A stretch of 64,000 nucleotides of DNA from Pseudomonas sp. (GTDB taxonomy: Bacteria; Pseudomonadota; Gammaproteobacteria; Pseudomonadales; Pseudomonadaceae). Position numbers and translations under genes: made by a program. Under the pieces are notes generated by a model that was not told where the DNA came from, searched no databases, and was given only the letters and a program-made list of their open reading frames with translations. Numbering within the stretch: the stretch's first letter is position 1; every line of letters starts with the position of its first letter. Below, piece by piece: positions 40,535 to 49,793 of this stretch. Location: positions 54,085 through 118,084 of the forward strand of contig NZ_JAUXMX010000047.1 of assembly GCF_030683065.1 (NCBI RefSeq). Direction: 5' to 3'.

Positions 40535-42208
40535 ATGCTGGTGCACCTGTCCGTACACAACTACGCCATCGTTGAACACCTCGACCTGGAGCTGGACAGC
40601 GGCATGAGCGTCATCAGCGGCGAAACCGGCGCCGGTAAATCGATCATGCTCGACGCCCTCGGCCTATGCCTCGGGGATCGCGCCGACAGCGGCGTGGTGC
40701 GCCCCGGTGCCGACAAGGCGGACATTCTGGCCAGCTTCGACCTGGGCGACATCCCGGAGGCGCGCACCTGGCTGGCTGAGCGCGACCTTGACCACGACGG
40801 CCCATGCATCATGCGTCGAGTGATCACTGCCGAAGGTCGCTCACGCGGCTACATCAATGGCTCACCCTGCCCCCAAGGCGACCTCAAGGCCCTCGGCGAG
40901 CTGCTGATCGATATCCACAGCCAGCACGAACACCAGTCCCTACTCAAGGCCGAAACCCACCGCCGCCTGCTCGACGAGTATGCCGGCAGCCAGGAATTGG
41001 CGCGCCAGGTGCAACTGGCCGCCCAGCGCTGGAAACAAACCCGCAGTGAGCTGCAGCGCCTGTCCAGCATCGGCGACGAGCAACGCTCACGCCACCAGCT
41101 GCTCAGCTATCAGCTTGAAGAACTGGACAGCCTGGCCCTGGGCGAAAACGAACTGCAACAACTGGAGCAGGAACACAAAAACCTGACCAACGCTGAAAGC
41201 CTGCTCAGCGCCTGCCGCCTGGTGATCGAGCAGTGCAGCGAGAACGACGCAGGTAACGTGCTCTCGGCATTGACCGCCAGCCTCACCCGCTTGGGCACTT
41301 TTCAGGGTCAACCGAGCGCCTTGAGCGAAGCGACCAACCTGCTGGCCAGCGCACAAATCCAGGTGGAAGAAGCCGTCGGTGAACTCAACCGCTTTCTCGA
41401 TCACTTCGACGCCGATCCCGAGCGCCTGCGACAGATGGAGGAACGCATGGATGCGATCTATACCCTGGCCCGCAAGCACCGCATTCAGCCCAGCGAACTG
41501 ATTGCCATGCAGCAGCAACTGTTCGAGGAGCTGGAAAGCCTCAATGCCGACGATCAAGCCGCCGAACGCCTGGACGATGAACTGGCCGCATTCGAACGCC
41601 ACTACCAGGAAAAGGCCAGCGAACTCAGCATCATGCGCCACCGCGCAGCCAGCGAACTGGCCACTGCGGTAGAACTGGAAATGCAGAATCTGGGTATGCC
41701 GGGCGGCCGCTTCAACATCAAACTGAGCGTGAACAACAATAGCGAGCCACACCCCAACGGCCTCGAACAGCTGGAATTCCTGGTCAGCGCCAACCCCGGA
41801 CAACCACTCAAGACCCTGGCCAAGGTCGCTTCCGGCGGCGAGCTGTCGCGCATCAGCCTGGCAATTCAGGTGATCACCGCACAAACCTCTCGCGTACCGA
41901 CCCTGGTATTCGACGAAGTTGACGTCGGCATTGGCGGCCCGACTGCAGAGGTGGTCGGACAATTGCTACGCCGCCTTGGCGATCGCGGCCAGGTACTGAC
42001 CGTCACTCACCTGCCTCAAGTGGCAGCCCAGGGCCATCAGCACCTGTTCGTGCACAAGGCGCGCGACAGCGATGCCACCCGCACAGCCGTGAGCAAGCTG
42101 GATAGAAACCAGCGCATCGAAGAAATCGCCCGAATGCTAGGTGGCGTCGACCTGACCGAAGAGTCACTGGCACACGCCCGACAGATGGTCAGCAGCGCCC
42201 AGGCATAG
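40535..42208 (+). CDS. recN: DNA repair protein RecN
   Basis: SMC-like ATPase of double-strand-break repair, strongly SOS-induced. It has 557 residues: Walker A SGETGAGKSIMLDALGLCLG at the N-terminus, a central coiled coil (about 150-370), an ABC-type signature region (ASGGELSRISLAIQV) and Walker B VPTLVFDEVDVGIGGPTAEVVG. The N-terminus LVHLSVHNYAIVEHLDLEL is typical. The LexA box sits just upstream. It is divergent from grpE. Confidence 0.97.
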   Translation: MLVHLSVHNYAIVEHLDLELDSGMSVISGETGAGKSIMLDALGLCLGDRADSGVVRPGADKADILASFDLGDIPEARTWLAERDLDHDGPCIMRRVITAEGRSRGYINGSPCPQGDLKALGELLIDIHSQHEHQSLLKAETHRRLLDEYAGSQELARQVQLAAQRWKQTRSELQRLSSIGDEQRSRHQLLSYQLEELDSLALGENELQQLEQEHKNLTNAESLLSACRLVIEQCSENDAGNVLSALTASLTRLGTFQGQPSALSEATNLLASAQIQVEEAVGELNRFLDHFDADPERLRQMEERMDAIYTLARKHRIQPSELIAMQQQLFEELESLNADDQAAERLDDELAAFERHYQEKASELSIMRHRAASELATAVELEMQNLGMPGGRFNIKLSVNNNSEPHPNGLEQLEFLVSANPGQPLKTLAKVASGGELSRISLAIQVITAQTSRVPTLVFDEVDVGIGGPTAEVVGQLLRRLGDRGQVLTVTHLPQVAAQGHQHLFVHKARDSDATRTAVSKLDRNQRIEEIARMLGGVDLTEESLAHARQMVSSAQA

Positions 42209-42280
42209 CGGATGGCGCTGTCCCAATATCGTGTTGCATGGGAGATTCAGGCCTAAGCCCTTTTCGCATAGCTGGCAACG

Positions 42281-42358
42281 GGTAGGGTGACGCGGGGCCG
42301 CCCAGGCCGTGCGCACCAACACAGGCAACGAACACGGGTGCGCACGGCGCACCCTACA
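42281..42358. repeat. Inverted-repeat block (GTGCGCAC type)
   Basis: Outer arms GTAGGGT (42282-42288) and ACCCTAC (42351-42357); inner arms CCGTGCGCACC (42307-42317) and GGTGCGCACGG (42337-42347), both perfect. This is the type of dispersed intergenic repeat common in Pseudomonas. Confidence 0.6.
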
Positions 42359-42571
42359 GACCCAGGCCACTTCAAATGCTGTGGCGATAACTGAACGCCA
42401 CACGCTATTGGTACATAGCCTAGCGGATGTCCGCAGCAATAAAGTCATGCCTGAGATAGACACTGAAGAGACGCTCAGCGCCTGCAGAAGCTCCCGCCGT
42501 CCAGACGACGGGGGATATCCCATCAAACTAAAAATAACTCACTGTTTTATATAGAAATTAAATCAGAACAT

Positions 42572-42715
42572 GACCCTGCAGGAGCCAGCTTGCTGGCGAT
42601 CTTTGCAGATCAAAGGCATCGCCGGACCGTAGCAAGGGCTAAGCGCCTCCAGGCGCTCACAGCCTCTGCGCAACAGCGCGTTGCCTGGACGCCCCCTACA
42701 GGCTCTGCTGTATGC
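42572..42715. repeat. REP-like element cluster
   Basis: It starts with GCCAGCTTGCTGGCGATC (42584-42601), a REP-type short palindrome, and carries an inverse-like GGCATCGCCGGACCG and AGCGCCTCCAGGCGCT palindromes. Related cores occur at 7156, 43911 and 53954. Confidence 0.55.
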
Positions 42716-42737
42716 AACACAGAACCGAGGCATAACA

Positions 42738-42773
42738 AACAATAAAGGCGACCTGTGGGTCGCCTTTATTGTT
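42738..42773 (-). terminator. Terminator of fur
   Basis: A 16-bp perfect stem (AACAATAAAGGCGACC and its complement) with a 4-base loop and an AT-rich tail in both directions. It lies 17 bases after the fur stop. Confidence 0.88.
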
Positions 42774-42789
42774 GCCTCGCTGTATGCGC

Positions 42790-43194
42790 CTACTTCTTTT
42801 TGCGCACGTAGAGCACCAGGTTGTGATCGACCATCTCAAAGCCATGCTCGAGCACGATTTCTTTCTGACGCCTCTCGATTTCAGGATCGAAGAATTCGAT
42901 TACCTCACCCGAATCGACACAAACCATATGATCGTGATGGCCGCCATCAGCCAACTCGAACACGGCATGGCCGCCATCGAAGTTGTGACGAACCACCAGT
43001 CCTGCAGCCTCGAACTGGGTCAGCACGCGGTACACGGTGGCCAGGCCAACGTCCTCACCCGCTTCCATCAGGGCCTTGTAAACATCTTCTGCACTCATGT
43101 GACGTTGCTCGGCGGAATCGAGCATCTGCAGAATCTTGACCCGCGGCAGGGTCACTTTCAGGCCAGCTTTGCGTAGTTCGCTATTTTCAACCAT
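42790..43194 (-). CDS. fur: Ferric uptake regulator
   Basis: Fe(II)-dependent repressor of iron uptake. It has 134 residues: winged helix (RKAGLKVTLPRVKILQML ... GLATVYRVLTQFEAAGLV), then the metal-binding dimerisation domain with HNFDGGHAVFEL and GGHHDHMVCVDSGEVIEFFDPEIE. Only one Cys is present, so the CxxC structural zinc site of E. coli Fur is absent, as in other Pseudomonas Fur proteins. It is divergent from bamE, a conserved pairing. Confidence 0.98.
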   Translation of the reverse strand: MVENSELRKAGLKVTLPRVKILQMLDSAEQRHMSAEDVYKALMEAGEDVGLATVYRVLTQFEAAGLVVRHNFDGGHAVFELADGGHHDHMVCVDSGEVIEFFDPEIERRQKEIVLEHGFEMVDHNLVLYVRKKK

Positions 43195-43291
43195 GGTCTG
43201 CTTTCTCGCGGAAGCGGCTTCGCAGCTTCCTTTATTGCGGGTATGATCGGGGTTTACGTTGCCCAGCCAAGATAGTGGAAGTCACCCTCCG

Positions 43292-43813
43292 ATGCAAAAA
43301 ACCAAGCTCCTGCTGACCAGTCTCACCTTTGTGGGGCTCATCGCGCTCGCCGGTTGTTCTTTCCCCGGGGTTTATAAAATTGACGTCCAACAGGGCAATG
43401 TCGTTACACAAGACATGATAGATCAATTGCGCCCCGGAATGACCCGTAGCCAAGTGCGGTTTATCATGGGCAACCCGTTGCTCACAGACACCTTCCACGC
43501 CAATCGCTGGGATTACCTGTACAGCATTCAGCCTGGCGGCGGTAAACGCCTGCAAGAGCGTGTCAGCATAATCTTCAACGGCAATGACCAACTGGCCGGT
43601 CTGTCGGGCGATTTCATGCCGGGCGTCAGCCGTGACGAGGCTATTCTTGGTCAGGACGGAGCCAATGTGGTTACACCGCAAATGACTGCGCAACCGCAAG
43701 CCGAAGAGCCACCAGCACCAGGCTCCTTGCTTGAGCAGATCCAGCGTGAGGTCGACGACGTGCAGAGCGTACCGATACCAACCCCGGAACCGCTGGACAG
43801 CTCGCCGCAGTGA
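43292..43813 (+). CDS. bamE: Outer-membrane assembly lipoprotein BamE (OmlA)
   Basis: Lipoprotein of the BAM complex. It has 173 residues with signal peptide and lipobox LIALAGC, then the SmpA/OmlA fold: [31 protein letters not shown] and [14 protein letters not shown] longer, variable Pro/Glu/Gln-rich C-terminus ([18 protein letters not shown]) is typical of the genus. The ATG at 43292 is chosen so that the signal peptide is at the N-terminus. Followed by a bidirectional terminator. Confidence 0.95.
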   Translation: MQKTKLLLTSLTFVGLIALAGCSFPGVYKIDVQQGNVVTQDMIDQLRPGMTRSQVRFIMGNPLLTDTFHANRWDYLYSIQPGGGKRLQERVSIIFNGNDQLAGLSGDFMPGVSRDEAILGQDGANVVTPQMTAQPQAEEPPAPGSLLEQIQREVDDVQSVPIPTPEPLDSSPQ

Positions 43814-43823
43814 TCCGACAGTC

Positions 43824-43858
43824 ATAAAAAAAGCCCAGAAATTTCTGGGCTTTTTTAT
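43824..43858. terminator. Bidirectional intrinsic terminator after bamE
   Basis: AAAAAAAGCCCAGAAA pairs with TTTCTGGGCTTTTTT with almost no loop base excluded. A- and T-runs flank it on both strands. Confidence 0.93.
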
Positions 43859-43860
43859 AA

Positions 43861-44054
43861 CTATGTAGCCTTGGGGCTAACAGGCCAACACACAGGGCCT
43901 GCAGACGCCCGTTTGCTGGCGATCCAACTCAACGCGCAAAGCCCGCAGCGAGCTGGCGCCTACTGCGCGCCTTGCGTGCGGGCAAGAAAAACAGCTTCGA
44001 CTCCATGCAGCATGTCATGCAGACAGCGTCTTTTTTATGCCCGCCAGCTTTGCG
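43861..44054. repeat. bamE-rnfH gap with REP-like half-element
   Basis: GTTTGCTGGCGATCC at 43911-43925 is the REP-like core seen at 42584. The rest of this roughly 190-base gap shows no gene or promoter I can name. Confidence 0.4.
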
Positions 44055-44375
44055 TCAAGCGCCTGCTTCATCGGCCTTGGCTTGGGCTACCCTGGCAGCA
44101 CGCTGCTTGCGAACCTCTTTCGGATCGGCAATCAGAGGCCGATAGATTTCCACCCGCTCCCCATCCTCCAGCACTCGCTCTTGCGGTTTGGCAACGGCCT
44201 TGCCGAAAATCCCCAGCGGACTGTTGACCAGATCCAGATCAGGGAAATGCACCTGCATGCCCGACTGCTCGACCGCTTGGCGCATCGTCGTACCGTAAGG
44301 CAGGCTCAGGCGCAGCAACTTCTGCTTGTCCGCCAAGGCATAGACCACTTCAACTGCGATCATTTTGCTATCCAT
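44055..44375 (-). CDS. rnfH: RnfH-family ubiquitin-like protein
   Basis: A beta-grasp protein of unclear role, usually paired with ratA (yfjG/yfjF pair). From ATG 44375 it has 106 residues: MIAVEVVYALADKQKLLRLSLPYGTTMRQAVEQSG then GIFGKAVAKPQERVLEDGERVEIYRPLIADPKEVRKQRA, the family's conserved end. The start overlaps the ratA stop by 8 bases; a second ATG at 44363 is equally possible. A basic tail rich in Ala/Lys/Arg follows the core. Confidence 0.9.
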   Translation of the reverse strand: MDSKMIAVEVVYALADKQKLLRLSLPYGTTMRQAVEQSGMQVHFPDLDLVNSPLGIFGKAVAKPQERVLEDGERVEIYRPLIADPKEVRKQRAARVAQAKADEAGA

Positions 44376-44802
44376 ATAGCTGCTTCGCCCTTTGGCAGAA
44401 AGCATCCACCAGGGTGTTTGCCGCCTGATTGAACAGCGGCCCAAGTGTTACCCGCACCAACGGACCGGCATAGTCAAAGGTCAGATCCAGACTGATCTTG
44501 CAGGCTTTGTCGCCGAGCGCCTTGAACACCCACTGGCCATGCAGCTGACTGAACGGTCCTTCCTCCAGCACGAGCTCGATCGACTGCCCCCAAACCAGCA
44601 CATTTCGGGTGGTGAATCGCTGGCTAACGCCCCCCTTGGCCACTGCCAGACTGGCACGCATGTGGGTTTGACTGACATCCAGAACCTCGCTGGCTGAACA
44701 CCAGGGCAGGAACTCCGGATAACGCGCAACGTCATTGACCAACTCAAAAAGGACCGCCGCGGGGTAAGGCAGCAACGCCGAACGTTGAATATGGGTGCTC
44801 AT
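44368..44802 (-). CDS. ratA: RatA-family START-domain protein (COQ10-like)
   Basis: A 144-residue START/polyketide-cyclase-fold protein. RatA of E. coli was described as binding 50S subunits and blocking 70S formation; relatives bind ubiquinone-like lipids, so the role is debated. Family blocks: RSALLPYPAAVLFELVNDVARYPEFLPWC and GPFSQLHGQWVFKALGDKACKISLDLTFDY. It is followed by the overlapping rnfH. Confidence 0.92.
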   Translation of the reverse strand: MSTHIQRSALLPYPAAVLFELVNDVARYPEFLPWCSASEVLDVSQTHMRASLAVAKGGVSQRFTTRNVLVWGQSIELVLEEGPFSQLHGQWVFKALGDKACKISLDLTFDYAGPLVRVTLGPLFNQAANTLVDAFCQRAKQLYG

Positions 44803-44836
44803 AAGCCTGCAACTTCACTCAATAGGATCACTGTAG

Positions 44837-46240
44837 TCATTTCATCAACTCTGCCACAAACACAACCAATATCCCCAATGGCGCCACCACTCGCATCAAC
44901 CAGTAGAGCAAACCGAACAACAGCGGACTCTTGATTGCCAGTTCCTCGCGCACGACCTCGCGCTTGAGTACCCAGCCAGCGAACAGCACAAAGGCCAGGC
45001 CGCCCGCCGGCAAGAGAATGCGACTGGTCAGGTAGTCGACGCTGTCGAAAAAGTTTCGGCCGCCCTCGGCGCCCCATTGAAACAGGTGAAAACCATCTTC
45101 AGCGAAGACAAAGAACTTGGCTTCGGCACCAAGATTGAAGGACAACACAGTGCCCATGCCCACCACCCAGCACAGCAACACCAGCACACTGGTGACCAGT
45201 GTCCGGCTGCGCTGGGTACGCTCGACCAGATAAGCAACTGCCGGCTCCAACATCGAGATCGACGACGTCCAGGCAGCGATAAGTACCAACACGAAGAACA
45301 ACGTCCCCATGACCTGCCCGAACACAATATTGCCGAAGGCCACCGGCAGAGTGACGAACATCAGTCCAGGCCCGGCACCAGGCTCCAGGCCGGCGGCAAA
45401 CACGATAGGGAATAGCGCCAACCCGGCAGTCAGGGCCACCAGGGTATCGAGAATCCCAACGGCCAGCACGGTGCTGCCAATCGAAGCGCGCTTGGGCATG
45501 TAAGCGCCGTACACCATGATTGCACCGACGCCAACGCTGAGGGTAAAAAAGGCATGACCCAGCGCAGCCAGCACGCCGTCGAGCAGCCTGTCCGGCTGAA
45601 AATCGAAGAGGAAGTGAAAACCCTGCATAAAGTGCCCAGTGGTCATGCTGTACCCCAGCAGCACCAGCAACAAGACAAACAGCAGCGGCATCATGACCCG
45701 CAGACTACGCTCCAGCCCAGCCACGACACCGCGCGCAATGACGAAACCGGTCAGCAGCATGAACAACGTGTGCCACAAGGTCAGGCGCCAGGGATCGGCC
45801 GTCAGCGCACCGAACGCCGCGCCAGCGCCGTCCGCACTGATACCCTCGAACTGACCGCCGCCCATGCCGATGATGTAGTCCAGCGACCAGCCGGCAATGA
45901 CGCTGTAGAAGGACAGGATCAGCAACGCGGCAACCATGCCCATCAGCGCTGCCCACGACCACCTCGGTGAGGCGCCAGACTCCAGCGCCAGTGTTGCCAA
46001 GGCATTCACCGGACTCTGCCGGCCACGGCGGCCGATCAGGGTTTCCGCCAGCATGATCGGCAAGCCGACCAGAAAAATACACACCAGGTACATGATGACA
46101 AAGGCGCCGCCGCCATACATGCCCGTCATGTAGGGAAACTTCCAGATATTGCCGAGGCCCACTGCAGAACCGGTTGCCGCCAGGATAAATACCCAACGAC
46201 TGGCCCAGGCGCCGTGGATCGAAACCTTGTCACTCACCAT
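44837..46240 (-). CDS. NSS-family sodium-dependent transporter
   Basis: A LeuT-type (neurotransmitter:sodium symporter family) membrane transporter, 467 residues and about 11-12 helices. The sodium/substrate motif in TM1 is [19 protein letters not shown], followed by [24 protein letters not shown]; the TM6 region reads [18 protein letters not shown]. The substrate is probably an amino acid, not identifiable from sequence alone. It lies 34 bases upstream of ratA on the same strand. Confidence 0.93.
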   Translation of the reverse strand: MVSDKVSIHGAWASRWVFILAATGSAVGLGNIWKFPYMTGMYGGGAFVIMYLVCIFLVGLPIMLAETLIGRRGRQSPVNALATLALESGASPRWSWAALMGMVAALLILSFYSVIAGWSLDYIIGMGGGQFEGISADGAGAAFGALTADPWRLTLWHTLFMLLTGFVIARGVVAGLERSLRVMMPLLFVLLLVLLGYSMTTGHFMQGFHFLFDFQPDRLLDGVLAALGHAFFTLSVGVGAIMVYGAYMPKRASIGSTVLAVGILDTLVALTAGLALFPIVFAAGLEPGAGPGLMFVTLPVAFGNIVFGQVMGTLFFVLVLIAAWTSSISMLEPAVAYLVERTQRSRTLVTSVLVLLCWVVGMGTVLSFNLGAEAKFFVFAEDGFHLFQWGAEGGRNFFDSVDYLTSRILLPAGGLAFVLFAGWVLKREVVREELAIKSPLLFGLLYWLMRVVAPLGILVVFVAELMK

Positions 46241-46349
46241 GATTACGCCCGAGATATGTGCAAAAGACGCGCATTGTCCGGGATTACCCCACCTCTCTCA
46301 AGATCAGGCTGTCGCCAGCAGGCCAACGACTGCCTATAATGCCGCCCCT

Positions 46350-46832
46350 ATGGCTAAACAAAAGAAACACCCTCAAGGCACCATCGCCCAAAATAAAAAG
46401 GCGATGCACGATTATTTCGTCGAATCCAGATTCGAGGCGGGCTTGGTCCTGGCCGGCTGGGAAGTGAAAAGCCTGCGCGCCGGCAAGGCCCAGTTGGTCG
46501 ACAGCTATGTATTGCTGAAGGACGATGAAGCGTGGCTGATGGGCTGCCACATCACCCCCCTGAAGACTGCCAGCACCCATGTAATTGCCGACCCGATCCG
46601 CACACGCAAGCTGCTGCTGAACAAACGCGAGCTGGAAAAACTGTTCGGCGCCGTGCAGCAAAAAGGCTACACCTGCGTGGCGATCTCGATTTACTGGAAG
46701 GCGCATTTGATCAAATGCGAGATTGCCCTGGCCAAGGGCAAGAAAGACTTCGACAAGCGTCACACTGAAAAAGAACGTGACGCCGACCGCGAAGTACAGC
46801 GCGCCATGCGCAGCAAGGGTAAAGACGACTAA
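46350..46832 (+). CDS. smpB: SsrA-binding protein SmpB
   Basis: Binds tmRNA and mimics the missing tRNA anticodon arm during rescue of stalled ribosomes. It has 160 residues: an OB-fold core ([49 protein letters not shown]) and the basic C-terminal tail ([27 protein letters not shown]) that enters the mRNA channel. The ATG at 46350 matches the family; the frame open upstream to 46149 has no homology. Its RNA partner ssrA is 10.6 kb downstream. Confidence 0.98.
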   Translation: MAKQKKHPQGTIAQNKKAMHDYFVESRFEAGLVLAGWEVKSLRAGKAQLVDSYVLLKDDEAWLMGCHITPLKTASTHVIADPIRTRKLLLNKRELEKLFGAVQQKGYTCVAISIYWKAHLIKCEIALAKGKKDFDKRHTEKERDADREVQRAMRSKGKDD

Positions 46833-46892
46833 TGAGCGACCCGGCCCTCACGGGCCAGGCTGTTCCGGCATCCTGCGGGCGACTAACCCGCC

Positions 46893-47675
46893 CTAAGCCT
46901 TGACGCTTGCCGCTGGCCCGCGGCGTTGCGCCCTCTCTTCTCGACGCGCTTGCTGCTGCACTTCGGCGAGCACCTCCTGCACATAGTCGATATGCCGGTT
47001 GGACAACTGCCGTGCGTCTTCGGCGCGCCCCTCGATGATTGCTTCATAGAGCGCCCGATGCTGATCAATCAGCATGTCGCGGGTCTCGTCGCGCTGTGCG
47101 TACATGCCGCCGATATTGGTCACTACGTTGCGCTTGAGTAGATCGAACAACCCGCGAATGGTGTGCAGCAACACCGCGTTATGACTGGCTTCGGCGATGG
47201 CCAGGTGAAAATTCGCATCGGCCGCGCCTTCCTCCGCACGAGTCGCCTTGCCGCTGCGGCTGTAGCAGTCCTGCAGCGCAGCAAAGGCTTCACTCAGGCG
47301 CTGACGATCCCGCTCGGTGGCGCGCTGTGCGGCATAAAACGCGCAAGAACCTTCCAGGGTGTGGCGAAACTCCAGCAAGTCGCGCTGGGCTTCCGGGTTG
47401 CTTTCAAGCAGCGGTAACAACGGGTCACTGAAGGTCGAACCCAGCGACTCGGAAACGTAGTTGCCCCCACCCTGACGACTGACCAGCAGACCTTTGGCTG
47501 CCAGTTTCTGAATCGCCTCACGCAATGACGGACGCGACACGCCGAAGCGCTCGGCCAGCGCACGCTCGGCAGGCAGCCGCTCGCCGGCACGCAACGTACC
47601 TTCCAGAATCATGGTTTCCAGCTGAATGACGATGTCGTCCGACAAACGGCGCTGGCGCACCTGACCTACTTCCAT
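46893..47675 (-). CDS. lldR: FadR-family lactate-responsive repressor LldR
   Basis: GntR/FadR-subfamily regulator that controls lactate utilisation and is released by lactate. It has 260 residues: winged helix (RLSDDIVIQLETMILEGTLRAGERLPAERALAERFGVSRPSLREAIQKLAAKGLL) and an all-helical FCD domain (DANFHLAIAEASHNAVLLHTI; MLIDQHRALYEAI). The ATG at 47675 with GAGG upstream is preferred over 47723. It is divergent from lldP. Two TGGTnnnACCA operators, one 15 bases before its own start, predict autoregulation and control of the lld genes. Confidence 0.94.
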   Translation of the reverse strand: MEVGQVRQRRLSDDIVIQLETMILEGTLRAGERLPAERALAERFGVSRPSLREAIQKLAAKGLLVSRQGGGNYVSESLGSTFSDPLLPLLESNPEAQRDLLEFRHTLEGSCAFYAAQRATERDRQRLSEAFAALQDCYSRSGKATRAEEGAADANFHLAIAEASHNAVLLHTIRGLFDLLKRNVVTNIGGMYAQRDETRDMLIDQHRALYEAIIEGRAEDARQLSNRHIDYVQEVLAEVQQQARREERAQRRGPAASVKA

Positions 47676-47689
47676 AACCCGAACCTCAC

Positions 47690-47700
47690 TGGTATTACCA
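47690..47700. promoter_or_regulatory. LldR-type operator, lldR side
   Basis: TGGT-ATT-ACCA, the same core as the larger site at 47843-47865, placed just before the lldR start codon. Confidence 0.7.
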
Positions 47701-47842
47701 CCTGAAACACCTTCCTTGCGCACCTGTTGAGCAAGCCTATAGCGGCGCTTAAAGCCTTACAAGACAGGCATGCTCGACCAAAGTAGTAAGCCTGCTAATT
47801 GACAGTGGCAGGCATCCACTTCTACTCTGGCGGCGCAACATT

Positions 47843-47865
47843 GTAAATTGGTAATACCAATTTAC
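47843..47865. promoter_or_regulatory. LldR-type operator, lldP side
   Basis: A perfect palindrome with 10-bp arms GTAAATTGGT and ACCAATTTAC around AAT. It matches the TTGGTnnnACCAA pattern of LldR/PdhR-like regulators, lies 125 bases before lldP and 143 bases from the other site, so looping between the two is possible. Confidence 0.85.
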
Positions 47866-47905
47866 CCGAACCTAAAACAATTCCAAAAAGCTCATGAGGT
47901 CTCCC

Positions 47906-47977
47906 ATGCCGGTCAACGCCAAATCATTTGCTGCATCGCTGCATCCGCATACACCCATGCGCCTTGCGCGCCGCTAA
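47906..47977 (+). CDS. Possible 23-residue leader ORF before lldP
   Basis: It starts MPVNAKSFAASL and ends RLARR, preceded by GAGG at a good distance. The stop codon TAA forms the beginning of the lldP ribosome binding site (TAAGGAGAGA), so translation of the small ORF could open or hand over ribosomes to lldP. No homology is claimed. Confidence 0.35.
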   Translation: MPVNAKSFAASLHPHTPMRLARR

Positions 47978-47989
47978 GGAGAGACCACC

Positions 47990-49684
47990 ATGTCATCTGG
48001 TCTTCTGGCTCTACTCGCCTTTTCACCGATCCTGCTGGCGGCCATTCTATTGGTCGGCCTGCGCTGGCCGGCCAAGCACGCCATGCCGCTGGTATTCCTG
48101 GTAACCGCCGCCATCGGCCTGTTCGCCTGGGAGATGAGTTTCAACCGCGTGCTCGCCTCGACGCTGCAAGGCCTGCTGATTACCCTGGGCCTGCTGTGGA
48201 TCATCTTCGGCGCCATCCTGCTGCTTAACACCCTTAAGCACTCCGGCGGTATCACCGCGATCCGCGCCGGCTTCGCCACCATCAGCCCTGACCGTCGGAT
48301 TCAGGCGATCATCATTGCCTGGCTGTTCGGCTGCTTTATCGAAGGTGCTTCGGGCTTCGGCACACCTGCGGCGATTGCCGCACCGCTGCTGGTAGCCATC
48401 GGCTTCCCAGCCATGGCCGCAGTCATGCTGGGCATGCTAGTACAAAGCACCCCGGTGTCTTTTGGCGCTGTAGGCACACCGATTATCGTTGGGGTCAATA
48501 GCGGTCTCGACTCGGCTACCATCGGTGCACAACTGGTTGAGCAAGGTTCCTCATGGGCGCAGTTCCTGCAGCTGATAACCAGTGAAGTAGCCATCATCCA
48601 CGCCATCGTCGGCACCGTGATGCCGCTGATCATGGTGCTGATGCTGACGCGCTTCTTCGGTACCGAAAAAAGCTGGAAAGCTGGCTTCGAAGTGCTGCCA
48701 TTTGCAATTTTTGCCGGCCTGGCCTTCACCATCCCCTACGCGCTCACCGGGGTATTCCTCGGCCCTGAGTTTCCGTCGCTGGCAGGCGGCCTGATCGGCC
48801 TGGCAATTGTCACCAGCGCAGCGCGCATGGGCTTTCTGCTGCCGAAAACCACCTGGGACTTCGCCCCGGCTGACAAGTGGCCGAGCGAATGGCTGGGCAC
48901 CATCGAAATGAAGCTGGACCAGCTGACTGCCAAGCCAATGAGCTCCCTGCGCGCCTGGCTGCCCTATGTACTGGTGGGCGTCCTGCTGGTGATCAGCCGG
49001 GTCGTACCGGAAGTCGGAGCCGCCCTGAAAGCGGTGGTAGTCAACTTCCCCGACCTGCTTGGTGAAACCGGGATCAGCGCCAACTTCATGCCGCTGTACT
49101 TGCCAGGCGGGATTCTGGTGACGGTAGTGATCGCCACCTTCTTCTTCCACAAGATGAAGCTGCGCGACCTCGGTCTGGCAGTCAAGGAGTCCTCCGGGGT
49201 GCTGCTCAGCGCCGGTTTCGTCCTGCTGTTCACTGTGCCGATGGTGCGCATCCTGATCAACTCGGGCGTCAACGGGGCCGACCTATCGAGCATGCCGATT
49301 CTGATGGCGCGCTGGGTGGCTGACAGCGTCGGTGGCATCTACCCGCTGCTGGCACCGAGCATCGGCGCTCTGGGCGCCTTTATCGCCGGTTCCAACACCG
49401 TCAGCAACATGATGTTCAGCCAGTTCCAGTTCGGTGTAGCAACTAACCTGGGTATTTCCAGCGCACTGATCGTTGCGGTACAGGCCATTGGTGCCGCCGC
49501 AGGCAACATGGTCGCTATCCACAACGTGGTAGCCGCCTCTGCTACGGTTGGCCTGCTGGGTCGCGAAGGCAACATCCTGCGCAAAACCATATGGCCTACG
49601 CTGTACTACGTGCTGTTTACCGGCTTGATCGCCATGTTTGCGATCTACGTACTGGGCGTTAGCGACCCACTGGTTGCTGGCTGA
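47990..49684 (+). CDS. lldP: L-lactate permease
   Basis: Inner-membrane lactate/proton symporter, 564 residues with about 13-14 helices. Family blocks: [67 protein letters not shown] and [29 protein letters not shown] lies before the ATG. It is first gene of lldP-lldD-dld and downstream of the LldR operator. A 12-bp hairpin separates it from lldD. Confidence 0.98.
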   Translation: MSSGLLALLAFSPILLAAILLVGLRWPAKHAMPLVFLVTAAIGLFAWEMSFNRVLASTLQGLLITLGLLWIIFGAILLLNTLKHSGGITAIRAGFATISPDRRIQAIIIAWLFGCFIEGASGFGTPAAIAAPLLVAIGFPAMAAVMLGMLVQSTPVSFGAVGTPIIVGVNSGLDSATIGAQLVEQGSSWAQFLQLITSEVAIIHAIVGTVMPLIMVLMLTRFFGTEKSWKAGFEVLPFAIFAGLAFTIPYALTGVFLGPEFPSLAGGLIGLAIVTSAARMGFLLPKTTWDFAPADKWPSEWLGTIEMKLDQLTAKPMSSLRAWLPYVLVGVLLVISRVVPEVGAALKAVVVNFPDLLGETGISANFMPLYLPGGILVTVVIATFFFHKMKLRDLGLAVKESSGVLLSAGFVLLFTVPMVRILINSGVNGADLSSMPILMARWVADSVGGIYPLLAPSIGALGAFIAGSNTVSNMMFSQFQFGVATNLGISSALIVAVQAIGAAAGNMVAIHNVVAASATVGLLGREGNILRKTIWPTLYYVLFTGLIAMFAIYVLGVSDPLVAG

Positions 49685-49721
49685 CAGACGCCAGCCATTC
49701 ACGTTCCCGTACACCCAGACA

Positions 49722-49752
49722 AACCGGCCCCGCACTCATCGCGGGGCCGGTT
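49722..49752 (+). terminator. Hairpin in the lldP-lldD gap
   Basis: Perfect 12-bp arms AACCGGCCCCGC and GCGGGGCCGGTT around ACTCATC. Only TT follows, so partial termination or mRNA-end protection that lowers lldD/dld output relative to lldP is likely. Confidence 0.65.
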
Positions 49753-49793
49753 GCTGGGCGAGAATAGCCCTCCCCTGGCAAAGGATGAACCCG

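Larger units (their letters stand above)
42209..42737. other. Gene-free recN-fur interval with repeats
   Basis: About 530 bases with no supported gene. It contains an inverted-repeat block (42281-42358), an AT-rich patch (about 42525-42570) and a REP-like region (42572-42715). No T-run terminator for recN is visible. Confidence 0.55.
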
